This document shows, piece by piece, positions 36,401-46,600 of a DNA stretch of 64,000 bases. Made by a program: the position numbers and the translations under genes. Numbering within the stretch: the stretch's first letter is position 1; every line of letters starts with the position of its first letter. Source of the stretch: Durusdinium trenchii (lineage: Eukaryota > Sar > Dinophyceae > Suessiales > Symbiodiniaceae); the NCBI GenBank assembly GCA_963970005.1, contig CAXAMN010023295.1:712378-776377 (forward strand), given 5' to 3'. The notes under the pieces were generated by a model, which was not told where the DNA came from, made no database searches, and saw only the letters and a list, made by a program, of their open reading frames with translations.

Positions 36401-38337
36401 CATTTCAGTGCGGAAGTCCATGCGTAGCAGGGGCAAGAGACAGAGGAATCGGATGAGCTCCAACCTACACTCCGTTGGCAAAACCTGATACCTAGTCTCT
36501 CCATCATTGAAGCTCTCAATGAAGCGCCACACCGCGTTGAGCGTTCCCAACATCGGCCTCCGAAACATGGAGAAGTAGACCAGGCCTCCACATACCACCT
36601 GCATCTGGCGCTGGCTGACCTTCCGCTGCTGCATCAGGGTGATCGCCAGGCTGAAGTACTTCTCCTGTTTTGCCTCTTTGGGTATGGCAACTCCACGGAG
36701 GCCATCAACCGTTGCACCCTGCAGTTCACACCTCGTCGAACGCTCCACGGCCTTCTTCACGTTCCTCGGGACGTCCCAGCGCTCATACTCCTGGCGCAGT
36801 GCCAGAATCCCTTCCGGCACCGTTCCCTCGACTTCGACCATGCCCGTTGCAACCACCTTCTCCAGAACGTCATAGTTGTCGAGGTAGACACGCCAACAAG
36901 GGTTAGCCACGGTGAAGCTTCTATCCTTTCGCAGCTCGGCATCTTCCACATGTGCGGCCCTACCATCCACCGTTGACCAACGCACTGTTCCTGTGCACAT
37001 GTTGTGCAATGCTCACCGAGTTAAGGAATCCCATAGGCAGGACCCGTGACGCAAGATAGGTAGTATGCCCTCGAAGTTCAGGAGGTAAAACATGTGCAGG
37101 GACAACCTTGTTGAATGCTAAGAACTTCGTCCAGCAACGTGGCACCTTCATGGTATAAAAAAGCACTTCACATCTTCAGATGAGATCAAAAGGCTCTCAT
37201 CAGGCTGGAGGAAAAAGGGGTTCATCATCCCCCATGATGGTTCACACAACTCATTCAAAGGTACCAGATTCATAATCAGCCGGCGAATCTCAACATTTTC
37301 AGGTGTCCACTCTTCCTTAGAAACGCCAAATAGTCCGTTCAGGAGTGGGGTACTCCCGACATGGAACACTTCCGACTCTTCTAGATAACAGCAGACACCC
37401 GACTCAACAAGCCCTGCGCACATTTCACCCCAGGCTGCATCCTCTACCATAACCTTGGGCTGTGAAATCTTACCCCAAAGATGACTCGGCTTGAGAAACC
37501 GATCAAAGGACTCGACATACTCCCGACAGCCCAAGGAGCACACCTCTTCCAGCGGCACCGCTCCAATCTCCTTTGGCAGCGCCGGCCCGATGTTTGCCCA
37601 TGTGACCCATTTTGCCACCTTCACCTCATCACCCTTGTAGTCTATACCCCGCACGGCAAAAAACGTTGTCCAATCAACACCCACGCTCTTCAGTCCAAGC
37701 TCACAAAAGCGTTCAACCTCAATGAAAAGCCCCCTCATCACCTTTTCTTGTATTTCTGAAGCCTTTGAATCATTGCAAAGGGGTCCTCCCCAAAACGAAT
37801 TCAACCCGACACACACACATCTCATCCACTGCCAAAGATTCTCGAACCCAGAAGGCCACATGTTCCTAAAATGCTCAATGGAGGTGGGCAAGGGAAAAAC
37901 AGTCTTACTGTTCACCTTGCCCGTGGTCTGGCTGCGAAGTGGTGAAACCTCCATGAACCAGCGAACCAGTAACCCCCCGAGTTCTGAGATGGATTGACCG
38001 ATAAAACTCTCTCCCTCGCTCACTTTTTGCGCTGACCTCACGACGGCGTCAGGCGCCTTCACCTTACCCTCTTCGCTCACAAATGGCGGGGGCATCGGTG
38101 GGAATTGTCGTAGTGCATCATCTCCCAACAAGGTCGATGTCGTGGTAGGCTGATCTACAACAGCCTGCATGCCTCCATCAAGCCCGACAGCACCGGTTCC
38201 CAGTGCTCCAACCAGGCCTCCAGCCCGTTCAGGAGTACCGTCTCCCGGTAGCCCAATGCAACCCGTCAAACTCAATCTCCCTGCGCACCCGTCTCCAGGC
38301 TTGTTCACTTGCTCTGGTGATCCTCCTTGGGGTGTGC
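36400..38337 (-). pseudogene. DIRS-like reverse transcriptase, two frameshifts
   Basis: After the gag-pol junction the minus-strand frame runs through a linker into the RT. The motif IRRLIMNLVPLNE (near 37282-37250) is the first conserved RT block. SSEDVKCFF (Asp near 37174) is the palm motif A. The frame is then lost in a run of T at about 37155-37160 and resumes one frame over as YTMKVPRCW. The segment VLPMGFLNSVSIAQHVHRN is motif B (template-grip helix). A second shift near 36980 restores the first frame. CWRVYLDNYDVLEKV (Asp near 36880) is motif C, with YLDN in place of the usual YxDD. A connection region (RQMQVVCGGLVYFSMFRRPM) follows, as in DIRS and retrovirus-like RTs. The enzyme would copy element RNA into DNA. 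This copy is broken by the two shifts. Confidence 0.75.
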
Positions 38338-39901
38338 TTTTCCCTTCTCTTTGCCTCCTTTTCCTTTGCCCTTGTCGCGGCCCTTGTCCTTGCTTTTGCC
38401 TTCTGCCTTCCCGCTCCTCGCTCGCCCCTCGGGATAGGAGGCGAGCATGCGGGTCCGAGCCTCGCTGTGTGCTGCACGTTGCGCTGAGACCAGTTCTTCT
38501 TGTCCTGTCATGCTCAACAGATCGCCCGGCCCGATCTCTAGCCGTTGCGTCACTGACCAGTGACTCCCCATGAGGCCGGCTTCTACCGCTTTCATCCTCT
38601 GGAGAACGACGTCTAGGGCCTTTGAGGGCCTTGCCTTCAACATCAGGTCCGCGGCCATCGCAAGCGTCAAGAGCTCTCGGGCGGCTGGCCCTGTGGCCCG
38701 CTTCTGGAGGTGTTGCCTCATGTATAGCGTCGCCACCGGGCCCAAGGTCCCAGCTATCTGCTCGGCCCCCGCTTCTTGCAACAGGTTTGCACGCATCTTT
38801 GTAAGAGCTTGCCATGCCAACGCACCAGGTGCCCGTTGGGCTACCCGCTGTATTTTCGTTTCTCCTTCGAAGAGCGTGTCCTCGACCTCCTCGCCAAAGT
38901 CGCTGGTCTCCCTGGACGAGGAGCTTCCGCTCCCGGAGCTCGTCTTGTCCTTGCTCTTGCGTTTTGCAGCTTTCTTGGCACGATGAAGAACTCGTCGACG
39001 GACCTTCTCTTTCCTGTCCAGCCCTGTCCCTGCGTACAGGGCATCGTAGTCCTTCATGGATGCTAGGCGTGGCTGCCTGCCATCCAGCCTGGCGGCTTTG
39101 CTGCTGCAGGTAGAGCTCGACCTCTTTCTCTTGCTGCTCTTGGCCTTCTCGGCCTTGTCGTCTTTCTCCTTTGGGCTCGGACTGCGATGCCTCTCCTTCT
39201 TCTTCTTCTTCGGGCTCCGCCCTCTGCTCTTCCTTTTCTCCTTCTTCTTCTCCTTCTTTCGACTGGGGCTCCGACGCTTGTCCTTGTCTTCTGCTGCCTT
39301 TCCTCCTCCAGCTTCTGGATGATCTCCTCGAGCAGGAGCCAAAGCGGCGTCCCGAGCACGCAATGCGGCAAGCTCGTCCAAGCCTGGATCGACTGGGTCG
39401 ACTGCTTCTAGACTTCGCATCCAGCCCTCTTCTGCTCCTAGCCTTGAAGGTCGTTGCATCTTCAGGCCATGCACCAAGTCCTCCGCTATGCGTTCGCCCG
39501 TGCAAGTGCCCGGGCAGCGGTGAACCCTGACAGTGGCCCCGGGCCTCCCGCTCTGGTATTTGAGCAGGCCCTCCGATGTCGTCCCGGTCACGCTGAGCAG
39601 GTAGTGAATTGCTTCCGGCTGCACGTCCACTCCCTTCAACGTCCCGGCAACCTTCATCCTGGCTCCGTAGTATGAGGCGTCGGTGAAGGCAATGAAGGAC
39701 CCGATCTCCATGTCCTCGACTCCTATCTCGTGGACTGTAACCTCGCTGCCCTCCTTCCAGAGCTCCCGAGGACCAGGAGCTCCGTCCACGGGCCCATGAC
39801 CTGGCCTCCTCAACACCCCAATGGCGGCTGGCCTCAACCTCACTCCTCTTGCTCTTGCCTTTGGCTGCAGCTTTCCCTCCTGCTTTGGCTTTTGGGGCCA
39901 T
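38305..39901 (-). pseudogene. DIRS-like element gag-like protein, frameshift near its start
   Basis: The likely start is ATG at 39901, opening MAPKAKAGGKAAAKGKSKR, a Lys/Ala-rich N-terminus. After about 20 codons the protein-like frame shifts by +1 (around 39845-39860). It then continues as a frame of about 512 codons to a TGA at 38307-38305. Features in order: EVTVHEIGVEDMEIGSFIAF in a compact N-terminal part, a long Lys/Arg/Ser region (RSPSRKKEKKKEKRKSRG and similar), a helical region (ATLYMRQHLQKRATGPAARE), and a basic tail with GKGKGGKEKGK. This is the usual look of a DIRS or LTR nucleocapsid-type protein that binds element RNA. The -1 heptamer at 38338-38344 lies 11 codons before its stop. 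Confidence 0.6.
38338..38344 (-). promoter_or_regulatory. Candidate -1 ribosomal frameshift heptamer (G GGA AAA)
   Basis: On the minus strand the gag frame reads AAG GGA AAA GCA, so the heptamer GGGAAAA (38344 down to 38338) is in the X XXY YYZ phase. A -1 slip moves ribosomes from the gag frame into the reverse-transcriptase frame, which is the frame change needed. Heptamers of the form GGGAAAN are established slippery sites in several retroviruses. Whether a downstream pseudoknot exists was not tested. Confidence 0.5.
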
Positions 39902-39903
39902 TG

Positions 39904-40843
39904 CTAATACCAACCTGCAAGCCGACGTTGAACTCCTCGTTCACGATGCTTGACTCCTTTCGAACCTCGTCGCCTTTTCTCAGGGGCACCTGCCTCCGAT
40001 CGCGATCTCGACCTCGATGGTGGTCCTCGCCGGCCCCGAGCGTCGCTGCTATGATAGCCTGGTGGTGGCTGGCTTGGTGACCTGGGTCTCCTAGGCGGAG
40101 AGGGTGGTCTTGGCAAATACTGGAAATGGTTGAAATGTTTGCTGACCGTCCCTTTCGGGGCCGGTACAAGCCCAAGGGGTCCTCGCCGCTCTGGGACCTC
40201 TGGTGGCGGTGGGGGTACCTCAGCTGGTACCTCACTGGGAGGTGCAACCACAGCCTCCTCCTCCGGGGGGTGCCTCAGCCGCTTTCTCCTCTGGCGCTGG
40301 GGTCTTCTCCTTTGCTGCCTTCTTCTCTCTCCTCCGTCGCCTGCGATCCTTTTGCTCAGGACCTCGGCTTATATGCTTCCTCTTCCTCTTCTTCTTGGGT
40401 TTGTCTGCTTCTCCTCCTTCTGCCTTGCTCTCACCGTCAACCCCTTCGGCCTGCAGCTCGCCCACTCCGGGGGTTGCTTGCTCGTCCTTCTTCTCTTCCT
40501 CCTCGGTCTTCACGAACTCCACGACCTCCTTCTCCGACTCAAGCAACCGACCAACGACAGGGGCCAGTGGCTCCCCGAGTGGCCCAGCGGTCTTGGGTGC
40601 TGTCGCCGCCTCGGACGGTCCGGATTCCTGCCGCTCTCTTTCTAAGATCGGAGCTGCTTCCTCTGCGAGATCCGTGAGGGCCCCCACGCACGACCGTAGG
40701 ATTTCCACCCCACGAGATTCTTGGCTTCGAACCAGGAAGCCTCCGCAATACAGGTCACGGATACGGCGTATCGACCTGCAGCCCGAGCAACTCACACTGC
40801 CCTCCTCGTGCTCAAATGTCAAGCACAAACGGCACCGGACCAT
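39904..40843 (-). pseudogene. DIRS-like element ORF1 (zinc-binding, K/E-rich, P- and SR-rich), one frameshift
   Basis: ATG at 40843 opens MVRCRLCLTFEHEEG and then CSGC, a Cys-x2-Cys pair repeated after 11 residues, as in a small zinc-binding fold. A Glu/Lys-rich middle and a basic cluster (KPKKKRKRKH) follow. The frame is lost in a run of six C on the sense strand (plus-strand G run, about 40265-40270). Reading one C fewer joins it in frame to the next open frame (40251-39904), which is proline-rich (PSEVPAEVPPPPPEVP) and then RS-rich (SRSRSRSEAG), and stops at 39904. The overall length would be about 310 residues. Function is unknown. The zinc motif and basic tail suggest nucleic-acid or nucleolar binding. 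The homopolymer indel could be mutation or a sequencing error. Confidence 0.55.
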
Positions 40844-40904
40844 CCAACTCCAGCTTGAAGGAAAACACTGCGGAATCAAAGATACATTGAAGCTTCTTAT
40901 CTAA

Positions 40905-40991
40905 CGGGGCCGTAGAGTCATATACATAAATTATACTATACAACATTATATAGTATTATATTGTAGCATATTAAATTATATACTATATTAT
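40905..40991. other. AT-rich target region of the Copia insertion
   Basis: Between DIRS-like ORF1 and the Copia 5' LTR lies an almost pure A/T stretch with repeated TATACTATA-like words. The sequence after the 3' LTR (47496-47560) has the same character, so both sides were one AT-rich tract before insertion. The tract may be the 5' end region of the DIRS-like element or its flank. Confidence 0.6.
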
Positions 40992-41111
40992 TGCATTTCG
41001 AGAAGACCACCTTGGTCAAAAGCTGACGCCATAAACATTGGCTCAAGCCGAGCACGCAATGGTCAAAAGTGACCGCAGAAACCCCAGGTTCCAGCTACCA
41101 CTGCGTTTGCA
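40992..41111 (+). repeat. 5' LTR of the Copia element
   Basis: 120 bp, TGCATTTCGAG...GCGTTTGCA, matching the 3' LTR at every position. It is short for an LTR. It contains a near-duplicate motif, TTGGTCAAAAGCTGAC and ATGGTCAAAAGTGAC. It also contains TTGGCTCAAG (41038-41047), the last ten bases of the dinoflagellate spliced leader as I recall it. No TATA box is visible, as expected in dinoflagellates. Confidence 0.95.
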
Positions 41112-41112
41112 G

Positions 41113-41124
41113 TGGTAGCGGAGC
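41113..41124 (+). promoter_or_regulatory. Primer-binding-site-like sequence
   Basis: TGGTAGCGGAGC starts two bases after the 5' LTR end. Copia elements commonly use TGGTATCAGAGC-like sites complementary to the 3' end of initiator methionine tRNA. Ten of twelve positions agree. The exact tRNA of this organism is not known to me. Confidence 0.6.
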
Positions 41125-41156
41125 CGGTTTCGTCCAGGGACCGCGTGATAGGCGCC

Positions 41157-43073
41157 ATGGATCATCCTGCTCCTCCTCCTGGTTTTGCTCCTGAGGATGC
41201 CAACTGGCAGACCACGGCCGGCAGGCCTACTGGCACCACGGCCGCCGAAGGCCATTCGGCCGGTGCTGGATCGCTGTCCTCTGATGGGAGCGACCCTTGG
41301 ATCCGTCGCGATCCGTGGACGCGACTGCCCGCCCAGGAGAACGTGAACACGGACTACTTGCAGTTCCTGCAATGGCGACAAGGCCTTGAAGCTGGACCGG
41401 CGACACCTACCACCGGAGCGCACATGACACCTCCGGTACGAAATGATTTTGTCCGCCTTGGAGCCCAACAAGAACTGCACCCACTACATTGGGGACACGC
41501 TGCACGAGAGGAAGCCGAACGTACCACCGCAGGTCCTCCTCCAGAATGGGATGGGGCTAAGATGGAGTTCCGCGACTACAAGATCAAGGCAAAGCTTTGG
41601 CTGCGGACGACTCGAACTCCACCTACCGCCAGGGGACCTATGTTGCTCAAGGGCCTAACCGGCCCTCCTTGGGAGCACATGAAATTCCTCGCAGCCGACG
41701 ATGGTTGGTTGGATAATCCCGATAACGGTCGAATCCTCATCAACCTGATGGACACCAAGGAGTACTATGGAGAAGAGGAGAGGGAATCCATGCTGGCGGC
41801 ATGCAGCCGCATCACTTTTCATCTTCGCCGAGCCAAAGGGGAAAAGGCTCAGGCCTTTATGCTGCGTTGGGATGACGCAGAACGCAGGGTGAAAGAGAAG
41901 GGTGTTAACCTTCCGGGAGAATATCAGGGTTTTCTCCTGGTAACAGCCCTTCAGTTGACAAGCGACCAAATCAAATTGCTGCTCAACTACACTCGTGGCT
42001 CCCTCCAGGTCTCGGATGTCAAGGCCTGGCTACGGATCCACGAGACGGACCTCGATATTACCACCCTCGGCAACGACAAGAAGAAGTCCACCAATGAGGT
42101 CCACACCATCTATGAGGAGACGGTCCAGGAAGAGGGCGAGGTTCTGGACATGGAGGGTGACCTGATCCAGGACGAGGACACGGAGATGTTGCTAACCACC
42201 TTGGCCGAGATGTCCGATGGAGAAAACGATGGACAGACCACCACGGAGATCAGCGAGGGCGAGGCGAAAGAGGTCCTTCTGACCATGCTGAAGGAGCGCC
42301 CTCGTACCAGATCCTTTCAGGGGGCGATGAAGGCCAAGAAGAACCGTGATCTAGCTCGAGGTTTTGGAGCTGGCCGTGATGGAGCCCTTCGACCAGGGAC
42401 TTACAAAGTATCAATTGAAGAACTGAAACGTCGGACGAAGTGTCACCGATGTCAGGAGGTGGGTCATTGGAGTCGAGAATGTCCCAATAAGGGACGGGGC
42501 AAGGGAGACGGAAAACCCAAAGACATTCACTACATCACGGCGGAGACCTCTGATGAGATCGAGTTCCTCTACCTGGATGCTGACGCGGCTAGCCATTCCG
42601 ACCCGACCGCCAAGGACACTCAAGCGGAGTTTGTATACATGAGCGTGCCGCCGATCATCACCCATGAGATTCTTACTATGGAAACATCTGTTGAAGCTGG
42701 TTGTGCTACAATAGATACGGGGTGTCAACGGATGGCCATTGGTCTTGATGCTCTAGAGAGGTACCAAAGCATGCTGCCCCCGGAACTATTCATTCGATTT
42801 CGTCGAGAACGACACCAGTTTCGAAGTGTTCACCAAACGTCGTGCACGGAAAGGGTGGCAGTTATGCCCAGTTCCCTTGGCCCCCGAGGCAGCTATCTCA
42901 AACCTGCTATTTTTGAAGATGAAACATGTCGTAGTGCACCCTTTTTGATCAGCTTGCCCTTCCTCCTACATTGTGGCATTCAACTACATTTAGACCCCAC
43001 GTTTGGACTCCTGTTGAGATCAGAGAAACTGGGTTTTCAGCCAGAAGTCACTTGGGTCCGACGGGTGCATTGA
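41157..43073 (+). CDS. Copia Gag-protease
   Basis: ATG at 41157 is the first in the frame, which has no stop before TGA at 43071-43073 (638 residues). Order: proline-rich N-terminus; capsid-like helical part (for example ERESMLAACSRITFHLR and AFMLRWDDAERRVKEKG) resembling Copia-type gag; an acidic hinge; the zinc knuckle CHRCQEVGHWSRECP (first Cys residue 429) with C-x2-C-x4-H-x4-C spacing; and a retropepsin-like protease with ATIDTGCQRMAIG (catalytic Asp residue 520). The protease tail FLISLPFLLHCGIQLHLDP follows. Gag packages RNA and the protease matures the polyprotein. The zero frame stops at 43073, but the protein-like sequence continues in the -1 frame from the heptamer at 43031-43037. 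Confidence 0.85.
   Translation: MDHPAPPPGFAPEDANWQTTAGRPTGTTAAEGHSAGAGSLSSDGSDPWIRRDPWTRLPAQENVNTDYLQFLQWRQGLEAGPATPTTGAHMTPPVRNDFVRLGAQQELHPLHWGHAAREEAERTTAGPPPEWDGAKMEFRDYKIKAKLWLRTTRTPPTARGPMLLKGLTGPPWEHMKFLAADDGWLDNPDNGRILINLMDTKEYYGEEERESMLAACSRITFHLRRAKGEKAQAFMLRWDDAERRVKEKGVNLPGEYQGFLLVTALQLTSDQIKLLLNYTRGSLQVSDVKAWLRIHETDLDITTLGNDKKKSTNEVHTIYEETVQEEGEVLDMEGDLIQDEDTEMLLTTLAEMSDGENDGQTTTEISEGEAKEVLLTMLKERPRTRSFQGAMKAKKNRDLARGFGAGRDGALRPGTYKVSIEELKRRTKCHRCQEVGHWSRECPNKGRGKGDGKPKDIHYITAETSDEIEFLYLDADAASHSDPTAKDTQAEFVYMSVPPIITHEILTMETSVEAGCATIDTGCQRMAIGLDALERYQSMLPPELFIRFRRERHQFRSVHQTSCTERVAVMPSSLGPRGSYLKPAIFEDETCRSAPFLISLPFLLHCGIQLHLDPTFGLLLRSEKLGFQPEVTWVRRVH
43031..43037 (+). promoter_or_regulatory. 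Candidate -1 ribosomal frameshift heptamer (G GGT TTT)
   Basis: The zero frame reads CTG GGT TTT CAG, so GGGTTTT is in X XXY YYZ phase. A -1 slip here yields the continuation SARSHLGPTGALRVFLQDF, which looks like normal protein, while the zero frame stops 11 codons later. This is the same type of heptamer (G GGN NNN) as in the neighbouring DIRS-like element. Confidence 0.5.
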
Positions 43074-43692
43074 GAGTCTTTTTACAAGATTTTTCAGAAG
43101 ATCAAATTCGGCGGTTGGCAGGGAAACAGGACAGCAAACATGTCGAGTATGAGCTACTACGAACGGAGCATTCAGCTGGCTCAACAGAGAATGCTCGGTC
43201 GTCCCACTCAGTTCGTCCGGTGAGTGAACATGCAGAGCCGCCCCAAGAGGAACCGCACCGAGGCAGAGGAGAGCATCTCGATGATTCGAGCGTGGTACCG
43301 GATGGTACTACGTCTCTTCGTTATGATCACCCAAGCGCTTCGGCATCAAGCTCTCTCCCAGATCCGCATTCCAGGACCACGGGGCATGAGGTCTCGACAG
43401 ATCATCCAGTCCGCCGACCTCCTAGAGGTGGAGGAGTTGGACGAGATCGTCAACCACTTGGGGGAGAAGCTGCAGGAACGAAGCCTCCAGGAGGCACGAG
43501 GTCGATATCCATCTCCGATGACGGAGGCGTCCCAGTCCACCGACACCGACACACCGACCGAGTGGAGCAAGGTAACCGCAGCAATCCCCACGGGACCGGA
43601 AGCCAACATGTGGCAGATCCCCCAGGGACTGGATCTCCGATCAGCCCCACAATGCCACTGCCAGCTCAAGACCAAGCTGTACACCTCCATGA
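43038..43692 (+). pseudogene. Damaged linker between protease and integrase of the Copia element
   Basis: Protein-like pieces occur in different frames: GALRVFLQDFSEDQIRRLAG in the -1 frame, then LEVEELDEIVNHLGEKLQER and SPMTEASQSTDTDTPTEWSK in the zero frame, then HDTEELPAR in the -1 frame again. No HHCC zinc-binding motif and no first integrase aspartate are found in any frame. The front half of integrase therefore seems to be deleted rather than merely frameshifted. At least three indels or shifts are needed to read the segment. A TGA at 43690-43692 closes the pol frame upstream. Confidence 0.6.
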
Positions 43693-46600
43693 CACAGAAG
43701 AACTACCGGCCCGCCTCGCAAACTGCTCTGTGACCTTGGGAGAGAATTCCAAAAACAATTTGAAGACTATGCAGAGGCCGACGGCGCCGAACTACTACCC
43801 TCTTCTTTGGAAACCCCAGAACAGAGGGGTTTCGTGGAGAGACAGGGACAACTCTTCAAGGAAATGGCCTACAAAGTCATGGAGCAAATCTCATGCAAGG
43901 ACTGGGACACCTGGAAAGAAGTCATTGACATTACTTGTCACACCAAAAACAGACTATTGAGTCGGGGTGGCTTCTCACCAGCTCAGCGGGTCTTCGGATA
44001 CCAACAGCGAATCCCAGGAGGACTCATGTCTGAGGGAAGTGACGACCTGGCAGTCCAAAGTCGCTGTGCAGCCGGAGACTTAGGCATTCAACAAGCCATG
44101 GACATCCGTGAGAGTGCCTCGAAAGCATTTCATGAAATTGATTGCCGGCAAGCAGTCCGCGCTGCAGCCACACATGGACCTCGACCTCACTACGACTACC
44201 AACCCGGCCAGGCAGTTTTCTTCTGGAGACGAGGTACAGATCCTGCTCGAAGATCAGCTAATGCCTTTTGGCATGGACCAGCCCGTGTTATCGCAGTTCA
44301 ATTGCCTACCACAGTGTGGCTATCCTACAACCACTACCTCATCAAGGCCGCGCCGGAGAAGCTTCGTCCTGCATCAGAAGAAGAACATTTGTCTCTCTCC
44401 GGATGGCTTGAAGGGATCGGACACGCGAAGAAACAATTCGAGACTGACCAGGTCAAGGGCATGATCGATTTGAAGAAAGAACAGGACACTCCACCGGAGG
44501 ATTCGGAAAGTAACAATGACTACTGGACTAAGCTGGGGAGCTATTGGATTCGAGTACATGAGAGTCCAAGATCCACCTATTTCCATCCAGCAGATCCGTC
44601 CGGACAGCCACTGCCTTTCAACATCGAGGACCTCGATGACTGGTGCCGCCACGAAATGATACTCCCTGACAGAAGCGTCCAGGTCGAAGAAACTACGTGG
44701 CAGGATTCATCTGACTTGGCCAGATCACCGCCAGTGGAGTCATGGACTGGGAAGACCTGGTTTCGACTTCAAGAAGTACTACCAGCTCAGGGGGTCAAGA
44801 GACCAGACAGGCTATCACCTCCGCTCCGACGAGTGCGACAAAAGGCAACTATGGATTCAGAGGGCAATGAGATCAAGGAGGAAAAGATTAACCAACCGAC
44901 GGAAGAGACGCCAGCTGAATCAAATCCTTCACCAAACGACATGCCTGAAGCGGACATTCCAATCGTTCCAGAAGATGAAGAAGCAATCATGGAACCACCT
45001 CCTGGACTCCTTCCTCATCAAGTCGGACTACCCAGCGATGCCTCGGCAGGGCTGACCACCTATACCCCGTCACTGGCTCCTTCCCAGACTTTGCCACGTG
45101 ATGAGGCCGAGAAACGACCAGGTAGTGAACACACCGAAGACCGCTGGGAGAACATCCCACCAATGAAGAAATCCCGGTTAGAACTTCTCGAAGCTCTACA
45201 CCTTCAACTTGGACCTCGTGGAAACACCCGACCGGGCAAAAATCGGGAATGCTCCCTAAAAGACTTCACGGGCAAGGACCTGGAGAGATTCAAACAAGCA
45301 ATTCACAAAGAGATCAACAACAACCTTGGGACTGGGGCCTATGAGATCTTGTCACCAACCGAATCTGCTCAGGTCCGAAGAAATAAACCCGACAAGATCA
45401 TGAAGTCCCGCTATGTCTTCACGCGCAAGCCCATCGAGGACTTCGCCCTGGAGGATGCCAAGTCGTCCGACATCATCCTAGACTCCAATGTCAGTGAGGG
45501 CCCAACAAAAGCAAAATGTCGACATGTCATGATGGGGTTCAGTGAACCAGACCTTCTCAGCCTGGAGACCAGTACCCCACAAGTTCATCGGGACTCGGTC
45601 GTGTTCGCCACACAGATCCTGGCATCAAAAGGGTGGCAACCAGGATATGCAGACTTCACCCAGGCTTTCCATAGTGGGGATGCCATCAACAGAGAACTCT
45701 ACGCAGAACTACCACGAGAAGGAATTCCTGGGGTGGAACCCAATCAGTTGATCAAATTGAAGAAGACCTGCTATGGGCTCACCGATGGTCCATCCGCCTG
45801 GTTCAAGCATATCGTGAAGTACCTCACCAAGGAACTGGGATATCGTCAATCCATTGTTGACCCATGTCTCTTCTTCCTGGACCAGGAGAACATTGTGGAG
45901 AACCACGAGGAAGAGGACCTGAACTCCATCGAGGGCATCGTTGCTCTGGCTACAGATGATCTACTTCATGGAGGAACTCAACGACATATGGAACGGATGG
46001 AAACCCTCCGGAAGAGGTATACCCTGGGGAAATACACCTGGGGACAAGGAAGATTCGTCGGCAAGGACTTCACACCTCTTCCCGACGGTTCTATCAGGAT
46101 CGACCAGGAGTTCTACGTCAAGGCAAGAGTACAAGAAGTGCCCATCACCAAAGAACGAAAACGCAGAAAGTACTCCCAATGTACCTTGGTGGAGATTGAA
46201 CAACTCCGAGCACTACTGGGCACTTTGGCCTGGGTAGCCAAGGAGACGAGAGCTGACCTTGCAGGAAAGATAGCACTGGTGCAACAATCATTCCCGAGAC
46301 CTTTGATCCGGGACATTCTCATGGCCAACGTCATCGCCAAGGAAGCTTTGGACAATTCCCAACTGGGTATCCGAGTGATGCCAATACCTCTTGAACGACT
46401 TCACGCCGGAGTCGTCACAGATGCAGCTTGGGGAAATGCCAGAGAATTTGGACAATACCTCGAGGACTCCAAGACAGACTGGTGGGAGGAGTTACCTGAC
46501 CGATGGATACGACACCACCAAATTCCTAGAGTCACGGGATTTCACCCGGCAGCTGCGCCAGGTGGACCGGATCTTCATGACCTACTACCTGATCGATACA

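Larger units (their letters stand above)
33663..40843 (-). mobile_element. DIRS-like tyrosine-recombinase retrotransposon with a C5 DNA methyltransferase (degenerate copy)
   Basis: The coding block on the minus strand runs from ORF1 (start 40843) to the end of the tyrosine recombinase (33663), about 7.2 kb. The order is ORF1 with a zinc-binding N-terminus, gag-like basic protein, reverse transcriptase, N-terminal part of RNase H, C5 cytosine methyltransferase, C-terminal part of RNase H, tyrosine recombinase. A reverse transcriptase with RNase H and a tyrosine recombinase, without a DDE integrase, defines the DIRS group, which integrates through a circular intermediate without target duplications. 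Known DIRS elements often carry a Dam-like adenine methylase at this position. Here the enzyme has C5-methyltransferase motifs instead. Several frameshifts and one stop codon interrupt the reading frames, so this copy is probably not autonomous. Termini were not resolved. The sequence upstream is AT-rich and was hit by the Copia element. Confidence 0.85.

Noticed and set aside
37155..37166. T-run in the reverse transcriptase as a programmed -1 site of the UUUUUUA type
   Set aside because: The run is read TTT TTT A in the zero frame, which is not the X XXY YYZ phase. A one-base indel is more likely.
38345..39840. The N-terminal two thirds of the 921-codon minus-strand frame 37148-39913 as one protein
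   Set aside because: Between about 39840 and 38345 that frame is low-complexity and unlike protein. The coherent gag-like sequence is in the frame one base over. Only the first 20 codons and the part after 38338 are real.
42971..43960. Plus-strand frame of 329 codons as an independent gene
   Set aside because: Only its first part (after 43037) is element protein in the -1 frame. The rest is overprinting of the linker and integrase in the wrong frame.
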